A stretch of DNA of 64,000 nt from Bog-159 sp963707465 (GTDB lineage: Bacteria; Acidobacteriota; Terriglobia; Bryobacterales; Bryobacteraceae), in the NCBI GenBank assembly GCA_963707465.1, contig CAVPQK010000024.1, positions 1-64,000 of the forward strand. Direction: 5' to 3'. Below are positions 7,981-16,770 of the stretch, piece by piece. The position numbers and the translations under genes are program-made. The notes under the pieces were generated by a model. That model had not been told where the DNA came from. It saw only the letters and a list, made by a program, of their open reading frames with translations, and made no database searches. The first letter of the stretch is position 1; each line of letters starts with the position of its first letter.

Positions 7981-8733
7981 ATGACTGAAATCCTGGTTGG
8001 CTTCCTGATCGCGGCGGGTGTGGGGCTGACCGGCGTCGGCGCGGGTTCGCTCCTGGCCCCGGTGCTCATGTTGTTCTTCAAAGTACCGCCCGCCGAAGCC
8101 GTCGGCACCGCGTTGGCATTCTCGGCGGTCATCAAGCTCACCATCGCCCCAGTCTACATGGTTCGCAAGCAGATCCATTATCCAACCCTGCTCCGGCTCT
8201 GCTGCGGCGGCGTCCCCGGCGTATTGCTGGGCTTCTTCGCCATGGATTTACTGGATGCCAAGCACCATCGCAACATGCTGTTCTTAGGCATCGGCGCACT
8301 GGTCGCCAGCATGGCCCTCTATAATCTGATCCGGACCCTCCGCCGCAGCACCCACACCCGCAGCATGACCGACCGCTCCGGATGGCTCCCCTTCATCGCC
8401 TTTGGCATCGGCACCGAAGTCGGTTTCTCCTCCGCCGGCGCCGGCGCCCTGGGTGGCGTCGCTCTTCTGAATCTGACTCCCCTGACACCCGCCCGCGTGG
8501 TCGGCACCGACGTCATGTTCGGCCTGGCCTGCTCCCTGGTCGGCGGCAGCTTCCACCTTTCCGCCGGACACTTCCAGTCCGGTATCCTGATCCACCTCAT
8601 CATCGGCGGCATCTTCGGCGCCATGATCGGCGCGAATCTGTTGGCTGTTCTGCCTTCCCGCCCGCTCCGCGTAGCCCTTTCCGCCTGGCTGACCTGCATG
8701 GGTATACAGCTATGCTGGCAGGCCTTCGCGTAG
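7981..8733 (+). CDS. TSUP (TauE/SafE) family membrane permease
   Basis: The 250-residue protein has seven or eight hydrophobic segments arranged as two similar halves. Each half contains the glycine-rich TSUP signature (GLTGVGAGSLLAPVLMLFF, and EVGFSSAGAGALGGVALL). The family exports or imports small organic or sulfur anions such as sulfite, sulfonates or thiosulfate. The substrate is undetermined. A second, partial member lies at the right edge of the window. It is monocistronic, with no clear ribosome site. Confidence 0.88.
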   Translation: MTEILVGFLIAAGVGLTGVGAGSLLAPVLMLFFKVPPAEAVGTALAFSAVIKLTIAPVYMVRKQIHYPTLLRLCCGGVPGVLLGFFAMDLLDAKHHRNMLFLGIGALVASMALYNLIRTLRRSTHTRSMTDRSGWLPFIAFGIGTEVGFSSAGAGALGGVALLNLTPLTPARVVGTDVMFGLACSLVGGSFHLSAGHFQSGILIHLIIGGIFGAMIGANLLAVLPSRPLRVALSAWLTCMGIQLCWQAFA

Positions 8734-8830
8734 TCGAAAACAAGTGATGCGGCCCGCGGGATCGCCGGCGGCGCTTTGAGGTTGCCTTAAATCGGACTTT
8801 CCCCTAACCTGAAGCAAGGAGTATCAGGCC

Positions 8831-9105
8831 ATGACGATCCATCTCACGCCCGAACAAGAGCGACGCGTCCAGGCTGTCATCAGCCGCGGCGCCTACGAGT
8901 CCATTGAGCCAGTCGTCGATGCGGGTTTGGCTGCCGTCGAACAGCGCACCGTGCCCGGTTTCGCCGGCACACACAGGAAGAACTCGACACCCTACTTGCC
9001 GAAGGCTTGGCATCGAAGGAAATCACGGAAAACGAATTTTGGCGTTCGGTGAACACGCAAACCGACGCCCTGCGTGCCGAGCATAAGACCGGCCCGCATT
9101 CGTGA
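8831..9105 (+). pseudogene. parD: ParD-type antitoxin, frameshifted
   Basis: The first 47 codons read a ribbon-helix-helix antitoxin (MTIHLTPEQERRVQAVI, then GAYESIEPVVDAGLAAVE). At 8969-8976 the frame slips inside an ACACACA run. Skipping two bases restores the family C-terminus (QEELDTLLAEGLASKEI, then TENEFWRSV) to the TGA at 9103. A two-base expansion of a CA repeat is the simplest explanation. The stop overlaps the toxin GTG (GTGA). As it stands the toxin-binding tail is lost. Confidence 0.75.
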
Positions 9106-9427
9106 AAGTTTCGTATCGGCAAGCCGCCAGCGACGACATAGTTCGCCAGTTCCGCATTACCTCGTCACCCTGGACGTTCCGGATGTCGCCATGCGCTTCC
9201 GGAGTGCCGGCCGGAGCACCGTTCAATCATTGATCCAGTATCCTTTCCTGGGTCCGCACTATCGCTCGATCAACCCGCATCTTGAAAATTTCCGCGCTTG
9301 GCCGGTTGCGGGATTTGAGGCCATCCGGATTTACTACGTTGTGGATGAAGACGCCCTCCGCGTCATTCGGATTCTACACGGCAAGCGAGACGCTAAGCGC
9401 ATTCTCGAACGTGAACGGATCCTTTGA
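9102..9427 (+). pseudogene. parE: ParE/RelE-type toxin, frameshifted
   Basis: The gene starts at GTG 9102, coupled to parD, as VKVSYRQAASDDIVRQFR, then loses frame near 9155. A single missing base restores YYLVTLDVPDVAMRF, SLIQYPFLGPHY and the family C-terminus EAIRIYYVVDEDALRVIRIL HGKRD to the stop at 9427. This is the RelE-fold ParE pattern: a gyrase-poisoning or ribosome-targeting toxin. Both genes of the pair are broken, by different lesions. Confidence 0.75.
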
Positions 9428-9528
9428 CCCCCAGGTATTCAGCTGCCTTTGCGGGCCAGCCGCTCTGCTAGTCAATATGCCGATAGAGAGCTGGGAGGAA
9501 GCCCTATCTAAATTGTACTTAAATATAC

Positions 9529-9557
9529 TTGACAACAGCACGCTAATATTTTATGAT
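9529..9557 (+). promoter_or_regulatory. Sigma70-like promoter of hsp20
   Basis: TTGACA (9529-9534), a 17-base spacer and TATGAT (9552-9557) lie in an unusually AT-rich patch. The predicted start near 9564 leaves a leader of about 50 bases. No CIRCE or sigma-32 consensus is recognised. Confidence 0.8.
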
Positions 9558-9614
9558 TGTAATCGGATGAACATAAGTCCAACAATCATGAAACAAGGAG
9601 CAACACAACGCAAC

Positions 9615-10037
9615 ATGTCCCTAACCCATGTCGATCCATTAGCCAACCTTCGCGTCTTTGAAGACGCTTTCAACCGCATTCTCAGTGAGCCGCGCGCAGG
9701 CCGGCCCTGGTCGCCCGCGGTGGACATCTTCGAAACCGAGGACGAATTGGTCCTCAAAGCCGACGTCCCCGAAGTCGAGCTCAAAGACATCGACGTGCAC
9801 GTCGAAAACCAAACCCTCACCCTGTCCGGCGAACGCAAGTTCGAAAACGCGGACACCAGCAAGGGCTACCATCGCATCGAACGCGGCTACGGCCAGTTCA
9901 CTCGCAGCTTTACCGTTCCCCAAACCGTCGATACGGAAAAGGTTGCGGCCGAGTACCACAACGGCGTCCTCACCGTGAAGCTGCCCAAGAAAGCTGCCGC
10001 CAAAGCCCGGCAAGTCAAAATCGAAGTCAAGCAATAG
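9615..10037 (+). CDS. hsp20: Hsp20 / small heat-shock protein
   Basis: The start ATG at 9615 (MSLTHVDPLANLRVFEDAF) follows the ribosome site CAAGGAG and gives a 140-residue ATP-independent holdase. The alpha-crystallin domain spans ~40-135: PAVDIFETEDELVLKADVPE, LTLSGERKFE, GQFTRSFTVPQTVD and the conserved NGVLTVKLPK. The frame is open far upstream but the promoter at 9529 excludes that. It is first in a proteostasis block with clpB and htpX. A hairpin element begins on the last base of its stop codon. Confidence 0.95.
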   Translation: MSLTHVDPLANLRVFEDAFNRILSEPRAGRPWSPAVDIFETEDELVLKADVPEVELKDIDVHVENQTLTLSGERKFENADTSKGYHRIERGYGQFTRSFTVPQTVDTEKVAAEYHNGVLTVKLPKKAAAKARQVKIEVKQ

Positions 10038-10082
10038 TGGGGCAGGCTCTTAGCCTGCGGGCGGCCTCTCAGGCCGCCCCAC
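10037..10082. repeat. Paired-hairpin element after hsp20
   Basis: GCAGGCTcttAGCCTGC (10042-10058) is followed by GGGCGGCCTctcAGGCCGCCC (10059-10079). The outer bases GTGGGGC and GCCCCAC also pair, so the whole can fold as a three-stem cloverleaf. It begins on the last base of the hsp20 stop TAG. Confidence 0.9.
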
Positions 10083-10114
10083 CCCATGATCCGATATCCT
10101 AGAGGGAGGACCCT

Positions 10115-12749
10115 GTGATCCGATTCGACAAGTTCACGCAAAAAGCCCAAGAGGCGCTCCAAACCTCGCAGGAGATCGCCGGCAAAGCCGACGGCCAGGT
10201 GATTTATCCCCTGCACCTGCTGGTAGCCCTCGCCCAGGAGCGCGAAGGCATCGTCCGCCCGGTCCTGGAAAAATGCGGCGTGCAGCCCGACGCCATCGTC
10301 TCCGAAGGCGAGCGCCAGTTGCAAAACATCCCCAAGGTCAGCATGCCGCCCCAGCCCGGCCTGTACGCTTCCCAGCCGCTGAATGAAGTGCTGGAGCGCG
10401 CCTTCGACGAAGCCAGCCGCTTCAAAGACGAATTCGTCTCCACCGAGCACCTGCTGCTGGCAATTTCGGCCCAGAAGCGCGATCCCGCCGCCCAATTGCT
10501 GGAGCGCGCCGGCGCCACCCACGAAGCCATCCTGAAAGCCCTGGTTTCCATCCGCGGCACGCAGCGCGTCACCGATCCCAATCCGGAAACCAAATACCAG
10601 GCGCTCGAGCGTTACGCCGTCGACCTCACCAAGTCCGCGCGCGACGGCAAGCTCGACCCCGTCATCGGCCGCGAAGACGAGATTCGCCGCGTCATGCAGG
10701 TCCTCAGCCGCCGCACCAAGAACAATCCCGTGCTCATCGGCGAGCCCGGCGTAGGCAAGACCGCCATCGTGGAAGGCCTGGCCCAGCGCATCGTCTCCGG
10801 CGACGTGCCCGATCAATTGCAGCATAAGAAGCTGGTCGCCCTCGACCTCGGTTCCATGGTGGCGGGCACCAAGTTCCGCGGCGAGTTCGAAGACCGCCTC
10901 AAAGCCGTCCTGAAAGAGATCATCGATTCCTCGGGCGAAATCATCTGCTTCATCGACGAGCTGCACACGCTGGTGGGCGCGGGCTCCGCCGAAGGCGCCA
11001 TCGACGCCGCCAACATGCTCAAGCCGGCGCTGGCCCGCGGCGATCTGCGCTGCATCGGCGCCACCACCCTGAACGAATACAAGCGCGTCGAAAAAGACGC
11101 TGCCCTCGCCCGCCGCTTCCAGACCGTTTTCGTGGGCGAGCCCACCGTCGACGATACCGTGGCCATCCTGCGCGGCTTGAAAGAGAAGTTCGAAATCCAT
11201 CATGGCGTGCGCATTAAGGATGCCGCCATCGTGGCCGCCGCCCTGCTTTCGCAGCGCTACATCACCGACCGTTTCCTGCCCGACAAAGCCATCGACCTGA
11301 TCGACGAGGCCGGCGCCGCCCTCCGTCTGCAAATCGGCTCCATGCCCATCGAAATCGATGAGAAGGACCGCCGTATCACCCACCTCGAAATCGAGCGCCA
11401 GGCGCTGGGCCTGGAGCGCGACACCGCTTCCCGCGAGCGCCTGCGCCACGTGGAAAACGAGCTGGAAAGCCTGCGCGGCGAAACCGCTACCCTTAAGGAG
11501 CGCTGGAACCGCGAGAAGGCCGCCATTCGCAACGTGCGCCAGCTCAAGGAAGAGCAGGAACAGTTGCGCAAGGACGAAGAACAGGCCACCCGCCAGGGCG
11601 ACTGGGAAAAGGCCGCGCAAATCCGCTATGGCCGCCTCGCGCAGATCGAAAAGGATATTCAAGCCGCCGAGCGCAACCTGGAGGCCATCAAGGATTCCGC
11701 ATTGCTGAAGGAAGAAATCGACGCCGAAGATATCGCCCGCATCGTGGCCAAGTCCACCGGCATTCCCGTCACCCGCATGCTGGAGGGCGAAGTCCAGAAG
11801 CTGGTCCGCATGCCCGACCACCTCAAAGAGCGTGTGGTCGGCCAGGACGAAGCCGTCCGCCTGGTTTCGAACGCCATCCTGCGCAATCGCGCCGGCCTCA
11901 GCGATCCCAACCGCCCCATCGGCAGCTTCATTTTCCTCGGACCCACGCGGCGTCGGCAAAACCGAGCTGGTGCGCGCGCTGGCCGAGTACCTCTTCGACG
12001 ACGAAAAGGCCATGATCCGCGTGGATATGTCCGAGTACGGCGAGAAGCACTCGGTGGCGCGCATGATCGGCGCCCCGCCCGGATACGTCGGCTACGATGA
12101 AGGCGGCCAGCTCACCGAACAGGTGCGCCGCCGGCCCTATTCCGTGATACTCTTCGATGAAATCGAAAAGGCCCATCCGGACGTCTTCAATTCCATGCTG
12201 CAAATCCTGGACGACGGCCGCCTCACCGACGGCCAGGGCCGCACCGTCAGCTTCAAGAACACCGTGATCGTGATGACCTCCAACGTGGGATCCACCAGCA
12301 TGCGCGAGGTCGGACCGATCGGCTTTTCGGTGCACACCAAGAGTTCCGCCAACGAAGCCACGCGCACGCGCCTGCTGGATGCGCTGCGCAGCACCTTCCG
12401 CCCGGAGTTTCTGAACCGCATCGACGACATCATCGTCTTCAACTCGCTCACCCGCGAGCATCTGGCTATGATCATCGACATCCAATTGCGGCGCGTAGGC
12501 AAGCTGCTCAAAGACCGCGGCATCCGGCTGGAGTTGACCGCCGCCGCCCGCGAGCTGCTCATCAAGGAAGGCTACGATCCGCAGTACGGCGCGCGGCCCA
12601 TGCGCCGCGCCATCCAGCGGCTGATCCAGGATCCCCTGGCGCTCAAGCTGCTCAACGGCGATTTCCAGGATGGCGACACCGTGGAAGTGGACGCCCATCC
12701 CGCCGCCACCGAGCTTCGTTTTCAAAAGCTCACTGCCGTGGAGGCCTAA
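10115..12749 (+). CDS. clpB: ATP-dependent disaggregase ClpB (one-base frameshift)
   Basis: This Hsp100 AAA+ chaperone works with DnaK to dissolve aggregates. Repeat N-domain spans residues 1-145, then NBD1 with Walker A GEPGVGKTAI and Walker B ICFIDELHTL. A coiled-coil M-domain (~410-520) and NBD2 (YSVILFDEIEKAHPDV, FRPEFLNRIDDIIVF) follow, then the D2-small domain. The start is GTG after AGAGGGAGG. The frame breaks at 11946-11948 inside the NBD2 Walker A: one extra C turns GPTGVGKTEL into GPTRRRQN. Removing it gives a normal 877-residue protein. As clpB sits in an otherwise intact block, a sequencing error is likely. Confidence 0.92.
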
Positions 12750-12761
12750 GAGGCGCATTCC

Positions 12762-13613
12762 ATGAATAACATCAAGACGGTTCTGCTGCTGGGCCTGCTC
12801 AGCGCCATGCTGCTGGTCGCCGGCGAGGCCATCGCCGGCCCGCGTGGCCTTTACATGGGACTCGGCCTGGCCGTCTTGATGAACTTCGGCAGTTACTTTT
12901 TCTCGGATAAAATCGCGCTGGCGTCTTACCACGCGCAGCCGGTGACCGAGACGGAGAATCCCGAAGTCTACAACCGCGTCGCGCCCATCGTGCGCGGCCT
13001 CTGCCAGCGCATGGGCCTGCCCATGCCGCGTCTCTGGCTGCTCCCCGAAGAGAGCCCCAACGCCTTCGCCACCGGACGCAACCCGCAGCACGCGTCGGTG
13101 GCATTTACGGTGGGCATTCTGCGCCTGATGGACGACCGCGAGATCGAGGGAGTGGTGGCGCACGAGCTGGGCCACGTCCTGCACCGGGATATTCTGATCA
13201 GCTCCGTGGCCGCCACCATCGCCGCGGCCATCATGTTCATTTCGCGCATGGCGTTTTGGTTCGGCGGCTCGCGCGACGACGAAGATAGCGGCGGCGGCAA
13301 CGCGGTCGCCGCCATCGCCATGATGATCCTGGGCCCAATCGCAGCCATGCTGATCCAGATGGCCATCTCCCGTTCGCGCGAATATTCCGCCGACGAAGCC
13401 TCCGCCAAGTACACCGCCTCGCCGAATGAGCTGATCTCCGCCCTGGGCAAACTCGAGACTTACTCCAAACGCATCCCCATGGAAGCCAGCCCCTCAACCG
13501 CGCACATGTTCATCATCAAGCCCTTCACCGGCCAGTGGTTCATGAACATGTTTTCAACCCACCCTTCCACCGCCGACCGCATAGCCCGTCTGCGACGTGG
13601 GGCAGGCTCTTAG
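12762..13613 (+). CDS. htpX: Membrane zinc metalloprotease HtpX
   Basis: The M48 protease degrades damaged membrane proteins at the cytoplasmic face. Two N-terminal hydrophobic segments (VLLLGLLSAMLLVAG, LYMGLGLAVLMNFGSY) precede the zinc site HELGHVLHRD near residue 135, with the third ligand region SREYSADEASAKY, and two more hydrophobic stretches lie between them. The C-terminus (STHPSTADRIARLRRG) is normal until the last residues GAGS, which together with the stop TAG come from a paired-hairpin element. It follows clpB by 12 bases and is likely co-transcribed in a heat or envelope stress block. Confidence 0.95.
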   Translation: MNNIKTVLLLGLLSAMLLVAGEAIAGPRGLYMGLGLAVLMNFGSYFFSDKIALASYHAQPVTETENPEVYNRVAPIVRGLCQRMGLPMPRLWLLPEESPNAFATGRNPQHASVAFTVGILRLMDDREIEGVVAHELGHVLHRDILISSVAATIAAAIMFISRMAFWFGGSRDDEDSGGGNAVAAIAMMILGPIAAMLIQMAISRSREYSADEASAKYTASPNELISALGKLETYSKRIPMEASPSTAHMFIIKPFTGQWFMNMFSTHPSTADRIARLRRGAGS

Positions 13614-13637
13614 CCTGCGGCGGCCTCTAAGGCCGCC
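13597..13637. repeat. Paired-hairpin element overlapping the htpX stop
   Basis: GCAGGCTcttAGCCTGC (13602-13618) is followed by GCGGCCTctaAGGCCGC. The loop/stem junction of hairpin one supplies the TAG stop codon of htpX. Confidence 0.88.
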
Positions 13638-13739
13638 TCTTGTAGTCACCAGCCCAGCCAAATAAATCCCCCCCGCGTTTTCAATCCCTTACCGAAAATC
13701 ACTCCAGTGTCCCCCCAACCCCGCGCTGTACCATGAGTC

Positions 13740-14495
13740 ATGGAAAAAACGAACACCCGCAACCACCCCACCGAGGCCCAAATCCGAGCCAACCGCGAGA
13801 ACGCCAAAAAATCAACCGGCCCTCGCACCCCCGAAGGCAAAGCCGCATCCAGCCGCAACGGCCTTACCCACGGTCTCTGCGCCGAAAAATTCATTTTCCC
13901 TGGCGAGGACTCCGAAGAATACCTGCTGCTCCTCCAGGACCTCTTCCATACCTTCCGCCCCGTCGGCCCGGCCGAAGAAAAACTGGTGACGTGCATTGCC
14001 GCCGCCCAATGGCGTCTCGACCGCGCCCCGAGCCTGGAAGCCGGCATCTACCGCGAGCGGATCCTGCAGGTCGCCGAAGCCGATGCCGCCGACCAACGAA
14101 ACTACGAGTGGAACAAAGAGAATGCCCAACTCCGCAACGAGCCGCCGCCCCCCGCGCCCGCCGTGCACGACCCGCGCGACCTCCTGGCCCGCGCCTTCGA
14201 CAACGATGCCATCGCCCCCAACTCCCTGGCCAGGCTCGTCCGCTACGAAGGCGCGCTGGAGCGCTCCATCGAAAAATGTCTCCGCCTGCTGAAAACCTAT
14301 CAGGCCGCGCGCCAGGCTAACGAAGCGAACCCAAATACGGTCGCAGACACCCCCGAAGACCCCGTGGAAGCCACTGATTTCAAAGAAGATGTGGGCCAGG
14401 CCCCCTGGCCTGCGGAGGGCCCCCAGGCCCGACCCTTCCCACCACCCAACCCCGTCCCGAACGCGCCAGACGCCCACCCTGACCCGCCGCGTTAA
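13740..14495 (+). CDS. RANREN/KSTGPRTPEGKA family protein of unknown function
   Basis: The 251-residue protein has the N-terminal signature QIRANRENAKKSTGPRTPEGKAA followed by SSRNGLTHGL, a block I recall as recurrent in Acidobacteria (many paralogues per genome). The middle is mostly helical (EEKLVTCIAAAQWRLDRA). The C-terminal ~70 residues are Pro/Asp-rich low complexity, partly encoded by a degenerate hairpin element near 14393-14430 (VGQAPWPAEGPQA). No function is known. A TACCAT hexamer ends five bases before the ATG, consistent with a leaderless mRNA. Confidence 0.7.
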   Translation: MEKTNTRNHPTEAQIRANRENAKKSTGPRTPEGKAASSRNGLTHGLCAEKFIFPGEDSEEYLLLLQDLFHTFRPVGPAEEKLVTCIAAAQWRLDRAPSLEAGIYRERILQVAEADAADQRNYEWNKENAQLRNEPPPPAPAVHDPRDLLARAFDNDAIAPNSLARLVRYEGALERSIEKCLRLLKTYQAARQANEANPNTVADTPEDPVEATDFKEDVGQAPWPAEGPQARPFPPPNPVPNAPDAHPDPPR

Positions 14496-14499
14496 GGGC

Positions 14500-14537
14500 C
14501 TTATCGGCGTTCATCGGCGTTCATCGGCGGCAAATAA
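14500..14537. repeat. Tandem ten-base repeat, TTCATCGGCG type
   Basis: Three units (TTATCGGCG, TTCATCGGCG, TTCATCGGCG) are followed by GCAAATAAG, matching the array and flank at 428-471. Confidence 0.7.
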
Positions 14538-14564
14538 GATTTTCTTGTTCTTCCCGCAACCGAA

Positions 14565-14624
14565 TGCAACACGATGCAACATGATTCCTTGCCGCACCTA
14601 GGCCACGTATGTTGTACTGTTGCA
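14565..14624. promoter_or_regulatory. Large inverted repeat, candidate operator
   Basis: The left block at 14565-14582 contains two TGCAAC copies ten bases apart, ending in CAACAT. The right block at 14609-14624, ATGTTGTACTGTTGCA, is its approximate reverse complement. The right block ends one base before the DUF6807 start codon, so a bound regulator would block initiation directly. Confidence 0.5.
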
Positions 14625-14625
14625 T

Positions 14626-15585
14626 ATGGTGAAGCCAGTCCTATGGACCATCCTGCTGGCCGCCCCGCTGGCCGCCCAGGTGCGCATCACGCAACAAGGC
14701 ATCGAGTACATCACGGTCGAGATCAAGGGCAAGCCGTTCACCCAGTTCTTCATCGGACCGGAAACCAACAAGCCCTACCTGCACCCGCTGCGCTCCGCCA
14801 GCGGCAAGATCGTCACCCGCGGCTACCCGATGGAAGACATACCCGGCGAATCGCGCGACCATCCCCATCATCGCGGCCTCTGGTTCGCCCACGGCGACGT
14901 GAACGGGTTCGACTTCTGGGGCAACGAGACCCGCGGCCCCAAATTCGGCCGCATCGTGCTGGCCAAAATCGACAATGTGTCGAGCGGCAAGGATTCGGGC
15001 ACAATCGACGCCACCTTCGAGTGGCGCGACCCCACCGGCAAAGTGCTGCTCACCGAAGCGCGCCACATGATTTTCTACGGCGCGCCCAAGACCCGCGCCA
15101 TGGACTTCGATATCACCCTGACCGCCCGCGAAAAGGCCGTTTTCGGCGACAGCAAAGAGGGCACCTTCGCTTTGCGCCTGGCATCCGCCCTGGAAGAGCC
15201 GCACACCGGCGCGCCCGCCGAACCGCCGCGCACCGGCCACATGGTGGACTCCCAGGGACGCGAGGGCGAGAAGCAGGTGTGGGGCAAACGCGCGGATTGG
15301 CTGGATTATTACGGCGTGGTGGATGGCGAGCCGCTGGGCATCGCGGTGTTCGACCATCCTTCGAATCCCCGGCATCCAACCTATTGGCACACGCGCAGTT
15401 ATGGCTTATTGGCGGCGAATATTTTCGGTCTGCGCGATTTTGAAAACGACAAGAGCAAAGATGGCACCCTGACGCTTGCTCCCGGCGAGACCGTCCGCTT
15501 CCGTTATCGCGTGGTGATCCATCCGGGCGATGTCCACAGCGCCCACATCGCCCGCCTCTACCAGGATTACGCAGCCGGGCGCTAG
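14626..15585 (+). CDS. Secreted DUF6807 (PmoA-like) protein
   Basis: I place the start at ATG 14626 (MVKPVLWTILLAAPLAAQ), giving a Sec signal peptide cleaved near AAQ. The 319-residue protein carries the DUF6807 pattern: PFTQFFIGPETNKPYLHPL, GESRDHPHHRGLWFAHGDVN, DYYGVVDGEPLGIAVFDHPS, HPTYWHTRSYGLLAANIFG. Databases sometimes name it methane oxygenase PmoA, but it has nothing to do with methane oxidation. The HPHHRG block suggests a metal or sugar site; members are found with carbohydrate catabolism genes. A double inverted repeat overlaps its start region. Confidence 0.82.
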   Translation: MVKPVLWTILLAAPLAAQVRITQQGIEYITVEIKGKPFTQFFIGPETNKPYLHPLRSASGKIVTRGYPMEDIPGESRDHPHHRGLWFAHGDVNGFDFWGNETRGPKFGRIVLAKIDNVSSGKDSGTIDATFEWRDPTGKVLLTEARHMIFYGAPKTRAMDFDITLTAREKAVFGDSKEGTFALRLASALEEPHTGAPAEPPRTGHMVDSQGREGEKQVWGKRADWLDYYGVVDGEPLGIAVFDHPSNPRHPTYWHTRSYGLLAANIFGLRDFENDKSKDGTLTLAPGETVRFRYRVVIHPGDVHSAHIARLYQDYAAGR

Positions 15586-15601
15586 CCTTGCCGCTGGGGG
15601 T

Positions 15602-15635
15602 CGGGATTTATCCCGCGCGGGGCTTTAAGCCCCGC
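15602..15635. repeat. Paired-hairpin intergenic element
   Basis: CGGGAtttaTCCCG (15602-15615) is followed by GCGGGGCTttaAGCCCCGC (15617-15635). It is near identical to the element at 61461, and lies 16 bases after the DUF6807 stop. Confidence 0.88.
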
Positions 15636-15726
15636 CCGTGTGCTCCCTTCCACAAGGGTAGGGAACTTGCCGGAGCATCTAAAGTAGCCTTGCAGAGCAT
15701 CCGATATGTAGAAAGGGTGTATAATT

Positions 15727-16020
15727 ATGACCGGAGAGGCAGAACAAGTGACAGCAACCGGATACGCATCGGCACCTGACCCGGGAACCGCGGGCGGCAC
15801 AACACCCCAGACAGTGGTGAGACTGAATTTCAATGTCTCCGAATCTGTGGCCAACGATGTCACCGCCATGGCCAATGAAATGAACATCTCAAAAACCCAA
15901 CTGTTCAGATACGCTTTTGGGATTTTGAAAATTGCCATGAGCGAGGCCAGAAAACATAGAAAGCTGGTGATTGCCGACGAAGATGGTACGCCGCTACGGG
16001 AAATCGTACTGCCTGGATAG
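15727..16020 (+). CDS. Small ribbon-helix-helix-like protein
   Basis: The 97-residue frame has a disordered N-terminus followed by a strand-helix-helix pattern (TVVRLNFNVSESVANDVTAM, then NEMNISKTQLFRYAFGILK), resembling RHH DNA-binding or antitoxin folds. The C-terminus is LVIADEDGTPLREIVLPG. A TATAAT (15720-15725) ends just before the first ATG, so the in-frame GTG at 15748, preceded by GGAGAGG, is an alternative start. It is followed 33 bases later by a small membrane protein. A role as regulator or antitoxin is inference. Confidence 0.55.
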   Translation: MTGEAEQVTATGYASAPDPGTAGGTTPQTVVRLNFNVSESVANDVTAMANEMNISKTQLFRYAFGILKIAMSEARKHRKLVIADEDGTPLREIVLPG

Positions 16021-16053
16021 GCGCTCGGCTGATTTCCAGGTAGACTTTCAGTT

Positions 16054-16293
16054 ATGGTGCCTCCCGGCGGCGACGGTGAGATCATTGAAAGTTTGGCCGG
16101 CCTCGATGAAGTAAGCCGCCCCATTCATAATCAGCGTATTCTCGAAGCTCGCGTGACGTTCTGGTGTGCCATCGCTTTGCTGGCTGCCGGAAGCCTCCTT
16201 TTAATATTCGGCGCCCTAGGTGGGACGTCTGAGCTACGGGTAGCCAAAGCGGTAGCTGGCGCTCTCCTAAACGGAATTGACACTCTCGATTAG
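16054..16293 (+). CDS. Small membrane protein, probably C-terminally truncated
   Basis: This 79-residue protein has a soluble N-terminus (IIESLAGLDEVSRPIHNQRI), then FWCAIALLAAGSLLLIFGAL and a second, cut-short hydrophobic stretch (AVAGALLNGI). From memory it resembles the two-TM module found with TRADD-N-type conflict proteins, in which the second helix and a basic tail would continue. Here the frame ends at DTLD exactly where the convergent HEPN-like gene also ends prematurely. The family link is tentative. Confidence 0.45.
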   Translation: MVPPGGDGEIIESLAGLDEVSRPIHNQRILEARVTFWCAIALLAAGSLLLIFGALGGTSELRVAKAVAGALLNGIDTLD

Positions 16294-16704
16294 GGCCTTG
16301 AAATCATCCAGGTCCTCGGCACCGTCACAGCGAAATTCTTTCTGCCAGCCCAATTTCTGCACGATTTGGCCGACAAACTGCGCCAGCCACGAAACTGAAT
16401 GGGTTTTGTGAATGGACAGCACGTCCGGTTTGGTTCCGAGAAAATTGCCGCCCTCGCCAAGCACCAACGCTTTCAAATGGAGTTCGAGGGATTGTCTGTA
16501 CAGGTTCAAGACCGGCGAGAAATCAGCGTCCGAAACCGGGTCGCCGCCACGCAGAAATCCGGCCAGGGCTTTTGCGGCCCGGTGAAAAGAGCGGGCGTAG
16601 AACGGCAACTCGTCTTCGTCCAGAAGCCGATTCCTCTTCGGAGCCTGCGATTCCTTTGATGGTTCGGCCACCGGATATTTGGGCTTGCGTTTCCCAGTCT
16701 GCAT
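16267..16704 (-). CDS. HEPN-like hypothetical protein, probably C-terminally truncated
   Basis: The 145-residue protein has a charged N-terminus and a helical domain (FSPVLNLYRQSLELHLKALV, THSVSWLAQFVGQIVQKLGW) with the all-helical layout of HEPN-type or nucleotidyltransferase-associated proteins. I recall longer homologues that continue past the VNSV end seen here, so a C-terminal loss is inferred. Its 3' end overlaps the convergent small membrane protein by 27 bases. Confidence 0.5.
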   Translation of the reverse strand: MQTGKRKPKYPVAEPSKESQAPKRNRLLDEDELPFYARSFHRAAKALAGFLRGGDPVSDADFSPVLNLYRQSLELHLKALVLGEGGNFLGTKPDVLSIHKTHSVSWLAQFVGQIVQKLGWQKEFRCDGAEDLDDFKALIESVNSV

Positions 16705-16770
16705 TGATTCTTCCAGTGTAGAGCGAAACGTCCGTTAATCGGTTCGACTTCCAACCGTCTCATAACTGGA

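Noticed and set aside
9887..12064. 725-codon minus-strand open frame
   Set aside because: It is a shadow of clpB; composition is hydrophobic low complexity without motifs.
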